A stretch of 64,000 nucleotides of DNA, from assembly GCA_029747015.1 (NCBI GenBank), contig JAKOGI010001939.1, positions 98,210-162,209 of the forward strand, read 5' to 3'. Positions 1 through 12,472 of the stretch are shown one piece after another. This DNA comes from Carnegiea gigantea. Lineage: Eukaryota; Streptophyta; Magnoliopsida; Caryophyllales; Cactaceae. How positions within the stretch are numbered: position 1 is the first letter of the stretch; each line of letters opens with the position of its first letter. The notes under the pieces were generated by a model, which saw only the letters and a list, made by a program, of their open reading frames with translations, was not told the DNA's origin and searched no databases. A program made the position numbers and the translations under genes.

Positions 1-862
1 AAGTACAAAGTGACAAACACGGCCAATGGATTCGTATGCTTCTGTCACGTCCCTTGTGATAATGAGGGTTGGATCTCCATATATAATCTCACCAGCCGCA
101 ATTGAAAGAACTCCCTCTTTCTAGGGTAACCAACGTTCGGTTGCGTAAAAAGAAGTACTGTTTAGGGTTTGATCCTACTAACGAGCAATATAAGGTGCTT
201 GATGTGTTTTCCATTGATGAGTCTAAGGTGCAATGTCAAGTGCTTACTGTGAGCAATGAGGGGAATACATGGAGACCCGTTGACACATCGAATATTGAGG
301 ATGCATCGAGCTTTCTTTCAGTTGATCATGGCTTTTGTTACGACGGGTCCTTATATTGGAACCTGTATTACTGCTTTGATAACTTTGATCATGGCATTGT
401 CGAATTCAATGTCGGGCATGAGATGTTTGAATTCATAAGATACCCACGAGAGATAAGTTTAAGTAAAGGATACTTGTCGGTTTGTCAAATTCGAGGGCAT
501 ATGTCATTAGTTGCCCTCCCATTACTGCCTCAGTCTTCAAATCTTGACATTACTTTGCGGAAGCTGATAGATCGAAAGAGCAAGGAAAGACCATTGTGGA
601 CTAAAGCAGTTATCAACTGCCCAATTTTTAGCTCCAAGCTAAGTGGGAAAAGGTTACATGCAACGACTTTGGTCTAATTTCTTTGGTGCATGGCTCAGAA
701 ACATCGGACGTTGTTACTATTGATTGCTATGGCCTAACAACTGGGAGGCACATGATAATTAACTTAGAAAATGATCCACGACTTACAGGTGATGCAATTC
801 CCCCTTCAATAATGGTGGAAAACATCACCCTTCAAGGAGATGTTGGGAAAGACGCATGGTAG
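1..862 (+). pseudogene. FBA-type F-box gene, 3' part, two frameshifts (locus A)
   Basis: The window opens inside the F-box-associated (FBA/kelch-like) domain; the N-terminal F-box lies off the left edge. Frame 1 reads TNTANGFVCF and IYNLTSRN, then stops at about 103. The reading continues in another frame from 102 with family landmarks CLGFDPTNEQYKVL, NTWRPVD, GFCYDGSLYW and RPLWTKAVINCP. It shifts again near 655 into FGLISLVHGSE and VTIDCYGLTTGRHM, ending at the TAG at 860-862. In intact relatives the F-box binds SKP1 of an SCF ubiquitin ligase and the FBA domain binds the substrate. Two independent frame changes make this a pseudogene unless they are assembly errors. Confidence 0.8.
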
Positions 863-1015
863 ACATATAGATATCACGTAGAGGGTTAGAAACTGTTTGA
901 AGACTCTTGTTAAACATGTGTAATTAATTAACGTGCAAGCGAAAATCAAAATTGATTAACAGGAAGTTCATCTGTTAATTTTTTTTCATATAACTATTGG
1001 GTCATAAATAAAGAG

Positions 1016-1680
1016 TCATGCATATAAGTTCAAATGAGATTTCAACTCAAAATTAATTGGCGATGTGGAGTAACTCAATAGTTTAAAGCATGCTTAAGGC
1101 ATTCTATTTTATCAATGTAGGATAACACGCACTTTTATATTCTTCACAGTCATGCATGAGGTTTCAACCTAAAATCAATTGACCAAAAGTGGAGTAACTT
1201 AATAGCTTATAAGCATGCTCAAGGCCTTCTATTTTATCAATGTGAGACAGTTCACACTTTCCTATTTTTCACACACCCTCTCACATTTGGGCTACTGACA
1301 AGGCCTAAGATGGAGTAATTCAATAGCTTATAGGCATGCTCAAGGGCTTCCATTTTATCAATATGAGACAATTCCTATTTTTATATTTTTCACACACCCT
1401 TCACTTCTGGGCTACTGACAAGGCCCAACACATGGCATGATACCTACGGATGACGATGGCAAACCAAGATCAAGCACAACATTGACTCTAATACAATGTG
1501 AAATTTTTTTTATATAAATTGGGCTTTAAACAAACAAGTCATGCATATAAGCTCAAATGAGGATTCAATTTAGAATCAATAGACAATGGGTGGAGTAACT
1601 CAATAGCTTATAAGCATGCTCACTTATTAATGTCGGATAATAACCACCTTCATATTCTTCACATCCTCAAAAAAAGCTCT
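1016..1680. repeat. Degenerate ~130-bp tandem repeat, about four copies
   Basis: The block starting TCATGCATATAAG recurs near 1016, 1150 and 1540, with a shortened copy near 1300. Each copy carries GGAGTAACTCAATAG, AAGCATGCTCAAGG and TTTTATCAATGTGAGACA in the same order. Copies differ by many substitutions and indels, so the array is old. No coding potential is visible. The wider gap 863-2720 otherwise shows only AT-rich sequence. Confidence 0.6.
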
Positions 1681-2720
1681 CATACTTTAAATGGGGTGCA
1701 CGAGAAAACCTAGATCACCTTTTGTTTAGGCCAATGGCCATGCATTTATGTTTATGTACTTGGTTCAAGCCACTATGCAACAACAATAATAATTACTCTC
1801 AGTATGGGTTCCACTTTTACAGGATTTGGAGAGATCCAGCTAAAGACAACCTTGCCGCTACAAACATCTCGGCCTATAGAGAGGTCGATTTCAAGAGACC
1901 TAGATAATAAGATTTTGAGAAAATATAAAAGTTGAGACTTTTGATAGATAAAAAAGAATGTAAATATACAATACTAAAACCAGATGACACTAACTATACA
2001 TAATAAAAACACAAAAACCACATATGAGAAGGTAAGTGTCATACGTTAATAGTCAGAAGTAGGATGATAGCAACAAGGTAAGAGCACTATTAGTATCCAA
2101 AAATATAACAAACATTAAATAGGTGCATTCGAAAATTCTCCCCTACCAACTAGATAGCTTATATATACTCCAAGGAGTAACAAGCCATAATCATCAAATT
2201 AATCTTTCGTTTTGCTGAGAAATTTAAAGAAAAAAATACAATAGGTTCAAGAAATATAAAATTTAGGAATATGATAAATTCAAAGATCGAAAAGTGACAA
2301 AATTTTAAATAACAGTGAAATTTCAGTATTTTAGAATATAGGCATAATACTCCTAAAAATATAAGATAATTTTCAACCAATCACAATTATTATAGGCCAA
2401 TATGGCTGAATGAGTCCAGCATGAACACTTTAGGCCTCTGTTCTTATTTTTTCTTTTTGGGGAGGGAAAAGGGATTGTGAGTTGAAAAACTTCTTTTTTT
2501 TTTTGTTTTTTTAAGGGGAAGGAATTAACGATTTAAGACTTTATCAGCTCAAAAATGATTTTTTTAATCATAAGTAGTCAACATTCTTTGCATTATCCTC
2601 CCAAACAAAACGCATCCTTCAATTTTTCTAAAACATCCCCCCCCAAAAAAACCCGTTTACATCTTAAAGAGTTTGCTGATTTGCCGTTAGAAAAAGAGGG
2701 GAGGGGGAAGCGGAGTATCT

Positions 2721-3422
2721 TTAGAGCAAAGCCAACGATCGGCTCGCTCGAAGAGAGAGAGGCGCGCTAGGAGAGAGAAGCCTCAGGAGTCTGCATTGGG
2801 CAGCGGCTCACGGCTCTCCTTTAGCGCCCCAAAACAAAGTTGTTTTGGGGCGCAGACCAGTTTTTTTTTTTTTTTTTTTTTGGACTTGCTGTTTGGGCCC
2901 AAAAAAAGAGGAAAAGAATTTATAAATTCCCAAAATTATTTTTTTTTGACTTGCTATTTGGGCCAAAACGGCGTCATTTGTATCTTTTTTGGATAAAATT
3001 TGTCTATAAATTCCCAAAATTATTTCACAAAATTCACACCTACAATTTTTATCTCATCCTCTTCCCAAAATTTATATAATTTTCTCTCTAGTGAGGCATT
3101 TTAGCAACAAAGAAGTGAAGAAATTAGTAAGAATTTATAAATTTGACTATAAATTCCCTCCAATTAGTTGTTTTACCAAATTATTATGTCCAAATTATTT
3201 TCCTAAAAAATAATTAAACCAAATAACCAACCAAGCAAAAAAAACTAAAATAATTAAATATGATTAGATGTGGAATCCATTGGTGTTATTTTATTTGGTG
3301 AGAAAAAATGGTGAGCCTCCCATTGAGAGAGTGAGAATTATGAGACAAAAAGTTAGAGAGGTGGCAGTAGGCAGGCTCCCACTAGTGAGCCAAAAACTGG
3401 CTCACCGTTGGCTTTGCTCTTA
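2721..3422. mobile_element. MITE, 14-bp TIRs and TTA duplication (PIF/Harbinger-like)
   Basis: GAGCAAAGCCAACG at 2724-2737 is matched by its exact reverse complement at 3406-3419. The outermost bases are flanked by TTA on both sides (2721-2723 and 3420-3422), the target duplication expected of Tourist/Harbinger-type MITEs. The inside is AT-rich with homopolymer runs and an inner inverted repeat around GCGCCCCAAAACAA / TTGTTTTGGGGCGC (2825-2853). There is no transposase, so the element is non-autonomous. Superfamily is inferred from duplication length only. Confidence 0.65.
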
Positions 3423-3574
3423 ACCTAATTTCCTTCCTTTTGGGGACTTTAATTAGTACTGTTAACCGCTTAAACCCTAATTAAAACCCAAGCGTAACGT
3501 ACGCTGAAGCCTGAGTTGAGGGCGGAAGGGAATAGAGAAAGAGAAAGCATCATTGTTCACTCTCATGACATGAG

Positions 3575-4754
3575 ATGATCCCTCTTGACACTCTTCTGCA
3601 AGTGCTTTCAAAGCTTCCAGCCAAGTCTCTTATGCGATTCAAGTGTGTCTCTAAATGTTGGTACTCTCTCATCCTCCATCCCTCCTTTATCGACTTGTGC
3701 CAATCTCAGAGCGGAAAGCTCCTCGTAGTCTCTCCCCAAAACTTCTCTGAATACCCTTATAAATGGGGCCGTCGTTTCTACATCATTGATTCCAAAAAGA
3801 AACCCAAACATAGGGTCACCGTCCACGACCCTTGTATTCCATTCACCACCAATGCAGTAACAAACATCGTTAATGGATTGGTATGCTTCTATCACGACTA
3901 CGATGAGGAAGTATGCATACACATCTACAATCTCACCACTCACGAAGACCTCCCTCTCCCTCCTCCACCAAGAAGAAGCGCCGTTAAAAGGCAATGCCAC
4001 TTGGGTTTTGATCCTATGAACGATGAATACAAACTACTACTTCACTGGTGGAATAAGTCTAGTAAGCGTGGGGGAGGATGCGATGTTCTTACCATCATGG
4101 GAAGGGACAATGCATGGAGGCCGATCGATATATCCAATTTTCCTGTCAGCATCTTCGCTCGTGATACGGGGTTTTGTCATGTTGGGATCCTATATTGGCC
4201 TTCGTACACATATTATACGTATCAAACTGCATTGGGACACTTGATTGCTTTAATTTCCGTGTCAAGCAGGAGAAGTTCGAATATATCAACTACTCACAAG
4301 AGGAGACGTCACCATGTGATGAACCCTCTGTATGCTTGGTAGGAGGACGTCTTTATGTAGTTCGATTCCACGGCAAAGGGGGGGCAATACTGATGTTATG
4401 ATCACTCTATGGAGACAAATTGATCGAAATGACAACGAAAGGCCGTTGTGGATGAAAGATGTCATTAATTGTCCATTTCTAAACTATGTAGGAGGATATG
4501 CTAGATGCAGTCACTTTGGTCTGGTTTCTTTAGTTATTTGTTGCAAGAAGTCGGAGTTTGCTTCTATTGAATGCCATAATCTATCAACCAAGAAACACAT
4601 GGGGCTGAAAGTAAACAATGCTCAAGGGTTTTTAAGTCCTATGTACGAAGAGGACTCCACTCCTTTCTATGGATTCAGGCCTGCACTACTTCTTAAGAAC
4701 ATTATGCCGTTGAAGAGCAACAACATTGAAAGAGTACTGGTTTTAGGATTGTGA
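3575..4754 (+). pseudogene. F-box/FBA gene, nearly full length, two frameshifts (locus B)
   Basis: The F-box is intact at the start: IPLDTLLQVLSKLPAKS and [15 protein letters not shown], the usual SKP1-binding block. The FBA domain follows with TNIVNGLVCFYH, CHLGFDPMNDEYKL, NAWRPIDISNFPVS and HVGILYWPS. The frame is lost near 4230 and continues as FRVKQEKFEYINY and VCLVGGRLYVVRFHGK. It is lost again at the run of seven G at 4379-4385 and continues as WMKDVINCPF, FGLVSLVICC and MGLKVNNAQGFLSP, ending at the TGA 4752-4754. About 390 residues would be the normal family length. Read as it stands it would give a 255-aa truncated protein with only the F-box half. The G-run shift could be a sequencing error. 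Confidence 0.8.
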
Positions 4755-7624
4755 TGCACATCGGGATTTGACTTGTGTTTTCATGTCTGATTGAATTATG
4801 TGGTTTGGAGATTCGAGAGAAGTAGAGTACTTGTGTTCACGTTTAAGTTCACGATCGTTAAAATGAATGTCATTGTTTATATTTTGCTGTGTGTGGACAA
4901 CGGTTACACATTAGGTTGGTTACGACAATCAACAACCTTGGTTATCTTGTTTTGTGTAAACCCATACATTCTGCAATCCACAGATGGGTTTTGGGTATGT
5001 TTTATAGATTTGTCTAAATCATTGCCTACGAAGTACATCCTTGTTTGAGTTTCGGATGCCTCCTTGTTGGATCACATTTTTAAGCTTAAATTATATGGTT
5101 ATATTTGTTGACATTTTTAGAATAAAAGTGGTAAGTGGCAGTGGAGCAAGCAATATTGAAGATCAAGAAAAGAACCAGGAATTCGTTAAAGCCTCTAATT
5201 GATCACATACATTTAATTAACAGCATTGAAGAATTGATTTTTTGCAAGTGAAAAACACAATCAATTGCTATCCCATTCCATCCTCGCGAAGCTCCTAAAA
5301 TGAAACCGACCCTACTTTATATGAAAGTGCCCAAAACAAGAAACTTATATTAGCCGTTGGTAAAAATCCGTTCGATCTAGATTTGCCCGAATTTTTGTCA
5401 ATGTTGTACTCCTAATTTTTCTCTTTTGGCCAATGAGCATGCAATTATTTGCCTCATTGTCTCTCACGATTCTATGTTCGAAATCTGCATAGCTGAAAAA
5501 GCAAGTATGGAGTATTTTTTAAGCTTGGATTATGCGGACTAAAGTAAAATATTTCTCTAAATTTGCTCTACTCCGTTTCTGTAGAGTAATAGGTAGTTTA
5601 TGATTTTTGAATTTGAGGTCAATCGAAATTAGTTTATCTGTATTTTACAATTCAGGAGTAAGACTGCTACATCATACCTCACCCACGGCCACACACCCCG
5701 TTTGGTGGCGAAATTTTGAAGGTATTGCCGTATTGGATTTGGATTTGCATTGCTTGTCACCGTTTGATGGAGGTCTCTCCATACCCCTTAATTTCGAAAC
5801 TCAAATCAGCAAAGGTAATCATATTTTGAAGGCCAAAGGATGAATAAATCATTCTTATTTTGTTTAAGTAATAAAACAGCAGGTCACGGGTTTAAGTCAG
5901 CAGCAAACCCATTTTTGGAAGCTTAATTACTTAAGCCTCTTTGAGGTTTAAGTCTAATATTTTGTATTGGATTTGAAGTTCAAGAAGTCAGCTTTACATA
6001 AAAATAAGTTTCATTCCATTTGGACTTCATTTATCCTCTTAAATTAGCTAATAAATCCAAGGTATCCAAACTGCCCAGCAGAACCAGAATGTACCCGATT
6101 TTAAATATGTGATTTCTTAAGTTTAATTTTGATTTAAGTCTGAGATTTTTACCTTCTTGGATTCCTTAAGATGTCTACTTTCAGGTTCAAGCATTAAATT
6201 CCAATTATGCACAATCGAAGTGAAGAAATCAAGTCATTTTATCAACCCTATTAGTTTTCGTCCAAAACTGTACAGTAAAATCTTCTAGTGGAAATCTTAT
6301 ACTTAAACATCATTTAACCTTGATTTCTTTGCACATGGGGTTTATACACACCCTAAGGTTTCCCCCCATAGCCTGAAATCAGAATCATGACCACTTTTGG
6401 ATGGGTTTAAAGAAGGCAGAAAACCGGATTCATTTGGCTCCTAAAACCCGGTTCAAACCAGGCCGGGAATTTTGATCTTTTCATCTAGTACATAAGCTCC
6501 AAATTGAGTAATTCGACCTGGAGCTATTAGAAGACTTCTCAAGCTTTCCAACCATATGTGGCAAGCTGAGTTATGCCCATGTTTGCCCTAGGAAACGTGG
6601 CCTCCAATCAGACCTTACATTCTGCCAGTGCAAACCCGGTTTGCAGCAACAGCTAGTTTTTCCTTCTCAAGTGGGTTTTCTTTGGCTTGGTTGCTTGCAT
6701 GCTAGCTTCCCACACGTCCCAAGGTCTCTAGAACATCAATAATAAGCTACAAAAGGGATTTGCCTAGAGAAGAATGACCAATGGGAAGCAAGGCAGCAAA
6801 GAAGTTGTCTCTTGAAGTTAATTGGCCTGCCGAAAAGGACTTACCACTTTACGGCTGCTCCCCCTTTCTTTTACTAGATTGCTAGTTGTATTAAGCTTAG
6901 ACATGTATAATTAAAGTTGTAAACTTTATTTGCTTTGTTTTTCCTTTGCGTTTTGAGTGTAATTAGATTCGGTTAAGCAAGTTTGCATCCGGGTTAGCTT
7001 AAACCGTGAGATTAGCTTAGTTAAAACGTTCTTCCCTAGGAAGGAAACCTTAGGAGCTTGCTTACTTGCTTAGATGCTTGCTAGGCTTGTATTAATGAGC
7101 TAACACACGACCATGGGCAGAACAATCAGACTTTGAATCAAAAAACCAGAATTGAGAGCATTGCTCTTGTTTCCCTTTAAACACTTCACTTGTTTATCCT
7201 TAATTAGGCCGATTAAGGTGGTGATCAAGTAGGTCTTAACTCTTAATTAGGTGGTGTTTCTCTATCCTAATTGAGTTAAGGGCCATAAACTCAAACTTAG
7301 TGGTGTTTCTGTATCTAAGTGAGAGTTTAGATTATCCTTCATTCACTCATTCACACACGGCTACACTCAAATTTAGCTTGAATTCAGCTTGCTTGTTCTT
7401 AACTTTTGAATTCAGCCTTGAATGTTCGTGATTCTCTCCCACAGATACATCACCGTTCCCTTCAAAGGGATTGAACACAGAAATGGGAAATAGTTTGCTA
7501 AGATTGAGTTGGGGCAATGCGTTGTGAAGATTCTGCGAAAATCGATTAAATCGAATTACTAGTGGAACCACTTTTATGTTGAATCAGTAACTTTCAATTG
7601 AAAAAAAGTCTTGTAACAATCCAG
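4755..7624. other. Intergenic; decayed LTR-like sequence
   Basis: No supported gene. The first 500 bases resemble the 3' flanks of loci C and D (tract GATTGATTTTTTGCAAGTG near 5230, compare 8300 and 16498), so flank and gene were duplicated together. From about 6350 to 7600 the text resembles a decayed plant LTR or solo LTR, with motifs such as TAATTAGGTGGTGTTTCT repeated near 7250 and 7300, but I found no paired LTR or target duplication. Confidence 0.4.
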
Positions 7625-8104
7625 TAGAATCGCGTCACTATGTCATGAAGCCTCAGCATGCCTAATCGGAGGACATCTTTCTGTATTTCAGATTCCACGG
7701 CAAACAAAGGATAAGACTGAGATTGTGATTCCTTTGTGGAGACTGAAGACAGAGTGATCGAAAGAAAATGAATGGCAATTTTGGACCCAACAAGTCATTA
7801 CTCGTCCCTTCAGAACCATGTTAAAGGCTGTGTTAGATGCACCCATTTTGGTCTACTTTCTTTAGCGAACAGCAGCTAAAAGTTGGATTTGGCTACTATC
7901 GACTACCATAACCTAATAGCCAGGAAACAGATGGTGCTAAAAGTAAATAATGCACAAGGATTATTAACTCCTACATATGAATTACAGTTGAGACCAGTCT
8001 ATGCATTAAGACCTTCACAACTTGGTCAAAACATCGTGTCTTGGATGAGCAACTGCAACAACACTATGGAGCGAAGTTCAACTTATGCCTTCATGTCTGA
8101 TTGA
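7625..8104 (+). pseudogene. FBA F-box gene, C-terminal fragment (locus C)
   Basis: Only the last third of the FBA family remains. In one frame it reads ACLIGGHLSVFQIPRQTKDK and EIVIPLWRLKTE. After at least two frame changes it reads LATIDYHNLIARKQMVLKVN, NAQGLLTP and RPSQLGQNIVSW. It ends at the TGA at 8102-8104 in the frame used by the other loci. There is no F-box upstream; instead LTR-like DNA abuts it. It is a fragment, not a gene. Confidence 0.7.
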
Positions 8105-9560
8105 ATTTTGTGCTTTGTAGATCTGAAAGATCTGAAATATTTATTTTCATATGTTCACAGATATTGTGTTTCATCAAATCGCGTGTTCGACTATATTGAG
8201 CATGTTTTCTAACATTTTAGAAACTAAAAAATCGACATAGAAGAGCAAGTCGAAGATTGGAAAATTGGAGAGATCCTTGATCGAAGTCAGTAAACAACAT
8301 TCATGGATTGACTTTCTGCCAGTGCAAATGGCGCCCTATCCCTAGTTTCATTGCCTCTCTCTGGGAAGCAATTTGCTCATTCCTTATACATCAGATGAAA
8401 GGAAGGCAAATGCTTTCCACGATGAATGACATTTACAATGGGCCATGAACTTCTGACAGTAGAGTTGCATGTCTTTGTAGAACATCTGATAAAGGGAACA
8501 GACTTTCTGATTTTGAGTTGACGATAACTTCAAGATTGAAGCCTAATGGTCATCCCAATTGATTCAAGCTAGATTGTCTTAATTTTGAGCTCTGAGTTGA
8601 ATGCGAATTGCATTCTTTCTTGTCAGAATCAAATTGGATTTTGAATCTTCCGGGGTGTTTGCATCAGTTTCTACCCAAGACTGAAGTTTGTCACTCTTTG
8701 CCTTCTACGGTTTCAGTTTTAAATAAGATTGATATGAAATTACAAACTCGTTTGGGTGATTTCTCTGACATTCACAAGGTATACAGTGCCTTTTATTTGC
8801 CCGATAGTGAGCAACGTTTTATAGGAGCCCTTACGTGTTCTCGAAGCCATTAGCAATTTAGCATGGCCTGTTTTCAGGCTTTTCCTCTCTTTGCTTTGAT
8901 TAACCGACTATATTTTTCTTCTTTGCTCCCTCATCAGTGAATCACCCCACTTGAACAACATATTCCATTGCTCCCTCATTAGTGAATCACCCCACTTGAA
9001 CAACATATTCCACAGGCTCATAACTTACTTTGTTGTAATTGAGTTATAAGGCTAACGCCCTTGAAAGAAAAGACAAAAGCACGAAAGATCAGTTAACTAA
9101 GGTCAAGGCCCCTGATATCTGTTACCAAGACCTAGGCGTCAAGTGCACTATTAGTATGTCCTATCATCTCAATGAATACATGAATCACGTAGCTTGATAT
9201 CTTCAAACTACGGATTCTCAATATTGAATGTGCTAATGCCATCTATCTCAAGCTGTAAATAAAATGACAAAGATGAAAGCCAATGAAGAACACAATCAGG
9301 GTGACAACCAGGGTCATTACTCATTAGACTACCCAGAAAACAGACCTAGAATTAAGATAACAAAGGTTGATTGGCGTCCACTAAAAGGCAAACAGAACAA
9401 TAAGATGTATCGTTTTGTAATAAGGTGAAACTGTGGAAGTATACTGGTCTTATACAGTCTAACAATATTTCCACCTGTACAAACCCATAATTTCCATTCA
9501 TATGATGGAAGCATAAATTGGTGAGTTGTGTTAGTGTGCTTTCATGTTCATGTGCACGAG
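8105..9560. other. Intergenic with a 45-bp direct duplication
   Basis: The only clear structure is two adjacent 45-bp copies at 8923-8967 and 8968-9012, starting TTGCTCCCTCAT and differing at about one base (a recent slippage duplication). An open frame at 8608-8853 (81 aa) is not recognisable and is probably chance. Confidence 0.5.
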
Positions 9561-10359
9561 ATGAGGACTTAATTTCCTAGCTCAGATAACTCAAACTTAA
9601 CAGCATCTTGGCTAATGGCTTTGATAAGTTCAAGGCTTGGAATGAAGAGACCAGCAGAATTTTTTAACCTAGCTTGATGAAGGAGCACAGGAACTTGAAT
9701 CGAAAAATAAAATTGTGCTCAAGGAATTAAATAGACTTGAATCGAACTACGGTCCAAATACGGTTGCACCTTTTGACGAGGCAGTGGTCCTGGGAAGCCC
9801 TATCTTGGTGAAGACAGAGTTGGCCTTTTAGGACTCCTATTCTTGTGCTCATGAGAGAGGGTGAGTTTCTCATCATAGCGCATGATGAGGGCATTTTCCC
9901 TAGCTGCAACAAGCAATGTGCATGGCTGTCAGAAAGTGTTTAACATGTCTGATGACAGTCAGGTATGATGACTTGTCTTACTTACGGGGACATCAGAAGA
10001 GTGTTTCCAATACTGTTGGAATAGATACCCTGAGGAAGCCCTGTACTGTTGGAATAGGTCCCCTGAGGAAGCGAGCTCGAATTCTTGCCAAAGCCCTGCA
10101 GATGAGAAGGAGAATGACAGGATTATCTACCCTTATCCACCACACTCTAGTTCTTGCACTAAATCTTCCTACAAGACTTGTGGGACAGTTGTATGTGGGC
10201 AGAAGTCAAGTTTCGTATGCCTATGGAGAAATCTACAATGCCCTATTCGATCATGAAGTACTCATAAGCTGGTCAGCAGATCAACTCAGGTTCATGAAAG
10301 AAGACACATACAATCATTTTCAACTTTTAGCAAAACCCATTGTAGATTCAAAAATGTAG
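9560..10359 (+). pseudogene. Unrecognised, possibly degenerate coding remnant
   Basis: Several short stretches on the plus strand look protein-like but lie in different frames: NGFDKFKAWNEETSRIF near 9618, ELNRLESNYGPNTVAPFDEA and VVLGSPILVKTELAF around 9724-9840, and VFNMSDDSQ near 9940. The next frame contains a 147-aa open reading frame (9916-10359) that I do not recognise. A ~27-bp tandem duplication (TACTGTTGGAATAG, 10009-10065) lies inside. It could be a decayed processed gene, an unannotated multi-exon gene or chance. No function is proposed. Confidence 0.2.
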
Positions 10360-10470
10360 CCATGTTATTTGAACTGGTGTCAAAAAAGTCCACTTCAATT
10401 CATGTATAGATTTCTTCAAGCCAAATCTTATCAGTAGTTTGTTACCCTGATTGTATTCATTTATTACACA

Positions 10471-10493
10471 CCCCCCCCCCCCCCCCCCCCCCC
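10471..10493. repeat. Poly(C) tract, 23 C
   Basis: An uninterrupted run of C follows CACA and precedes AACCAAAAAAA. A second C-then-A tract follows near 10650-10673. Similar tracts occur at 32524, 40960, 42042, 45418 and 53098. Confidence 0.9.
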
Positions 10494-10824
10494 AACCAAA
10501 AAAAACCAAAAGAAAAAAAGATCTTATCAAAAGTAACTTCCAAACATGAAGGCAATGCAAGCCATGATAAATGACAAAGAAATGTTACACTCCGGGATAA
10601 TCATTTTGAAAGCAAAATGTCAACGCAACATATAGAAGGCAGCAAACACCCCCCCCCCCCCAAAAAAAAAAAAAATTCCCCAAACAGAAAGGCAACCTGA
10701 GCAGCTCTTTCGAATGTCTTTAAATAAAGAGCCAAAAAATGACAGCTTGGATTGTGCAGCACATGCCCAAATTGCAATGCCGCATATCTATTTGTGTCCG
10801 TCTCAGTTGTAGTATGGAGATTAC

Positions 10825-12472
10825 CTAGGCCTTGACTTCATCATATGTGCATAAGATCTGTGCCGTCGGGGATGCACGACAAAATCTCATCAACTCTTTT
10901 GACAACTCTAGCTTAGCATCTTTATCAAGCTTTGATTCAACTTGGATGGACAAGACTTGAAGAACAGGTGAATGGCGAAGCAGAATCTCGATCATTTTCA
11001 ATTCGGCCTTTGTTCCCACCAGTTCGTTGATTCTCACAGTTTGAAGATTCCGGAAGCTGCAATCTACATAATCCGCTGCATCAGATAGAAAATATGGCTC
11101 TCCAATGGTATTTTCATCTCTAAACACCTGTGCATTAAGCATGATAAACTTCCTATTAGCTTTCTTGCTCAAAAACCCTCCAGCTGAATGAATACCTCAC
11201 TTGAAACCAACAAAACAATTATCCGCTCTTTCATTCAATCATAAAACTGAAATGAAGCAAGTTCATTGAGACTGAGAGGATATTACATCATGCACTTACA
11301 GTAATTTCAACTTTTTGCAAATTAGGGGCACTTCTGATCAACCGTAGTAGACAATGAAATTCCCTTAAGTGTCCCAAGTCCACAGAAACAGCTTCAATGG
11401 TCTTCAAATTATCAAGTTCTATTGAGAGCGCTCCTTGAACATAATCAGCACCCAAGAGCTTCACATCAAAGTAGCAAAAATTCAATTTTTCTTTCCATTT
11501 TCCTTTCAGGGAGGCTGGGGGGTGTATTTATGCTAAGAATACTGAAACTGAAAATTAAATTGTAAAAACTAAAAGTAGAAGAAAAGCGAAGTGCTTAGGG
11601 ACCAAACTACAGTGATGAGTGATCTCACTCACCATGCAAATGTAGCCTTCCAATTTGAGGTACTTGATCTTACTCAACTTGCTGAAAAGTCGAAGCATAT
11701 AATCATTACACAGTATCACTTCCTCGAAATCCTCATTTATGTCTGCCAAAAAGACTCTGAGAGAGACTAAATTTTGAGCTTCCTGAAAAAGAATAGATCT
11801 GAAAGCACCTCCTATGGAAAAAACTTCCAGATTTGGGGCATGAATGTAGAGATGCTGATCTGACTTGTTCAAGTCACTCAATGCGATTCTTTGAAGTCTG
11901 GGACAACTGGATATGAAACTGGACAATCTCTCGAAATTGGAAAAAGTGATCGAATTCAGATCCAGGGTTTTGAGGTTTGGAAAACCTCTAAATTCAAGTG
12001 GAGGGTTTAACACACAGTTTATGAACTCCAATTTCGTCATCTGTTCAGCACAACAGAAGAGAAAAGAAGGCAAAGCATGTGGAGCACAACCCTCAGCTTT
12101 GATCACAGTCAATTCTTGAACTCCATTCATTAAAGCAACACGGATAGTCAGATTGATTTCCCCACTGCCTGGAGCATCTAAATTAGGGATATAAATCACA
12201 AACTTCTGTAAATGGCCAATATGCTGCAATAGAATAGTTTTGACAAGGCTGGGATAAGTTAGTACAGGAGGTTTCCGACGTCGTCTGTACATGGTATCAA
12301 AAAATATATAGTCCAGACATAGTGTGGAAAGCATTGCCCATTTATACTGCCACTTTTTTGACAGAGTACTTGTTCTTGCTGCATCACGTAAGGGTAAGCG
12401 TTCTATGATCATCTCAACTACATTATCTGGCAAGTCACTTATTCTGTCCATTCTCCACTGCCTTTCCCGCAC
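10825..12472 (-). CDS. F-box/LRR protein with FBD domain, three coding exons (locus a)
   Basis: This is the best preserved FBD-family gene. Exon 1 runs from ATG at 12472 (or the inner MDRISDLP at 12451) to about 11633. It carries the F-box (DRISDLPDNVVEMIIERLPL, ARTSTLSKKWQYKWA) and degenerate LRRs (LPSFLFCCAEQMTKLEFINC, FPNLKTLDLNSITF), and ends at the donor GTGAGT. Exon 2 (about 11514-11301/11300, donor GTAAGT) holds LRLIRSAPNLQKVEIT. Exon 3 (11127-10825, acceptor CAG) is the FBD end: GTKAELKMIEILLRHSP and ELMRFCRASPTAQIL. No stop or frameshift is visible inside the exons; the exon 2 acceptor is uncertain because I could not reconcile its phase. The protein is predicted to be an SCF substrate receptor; its target is unknown. 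Confidence 0.75.

Noticed and set aside
3608..4000. A 130-aa minus-strand ORF
   Set aside because: It is the antisense shadow of the F-box coding region of locus B.
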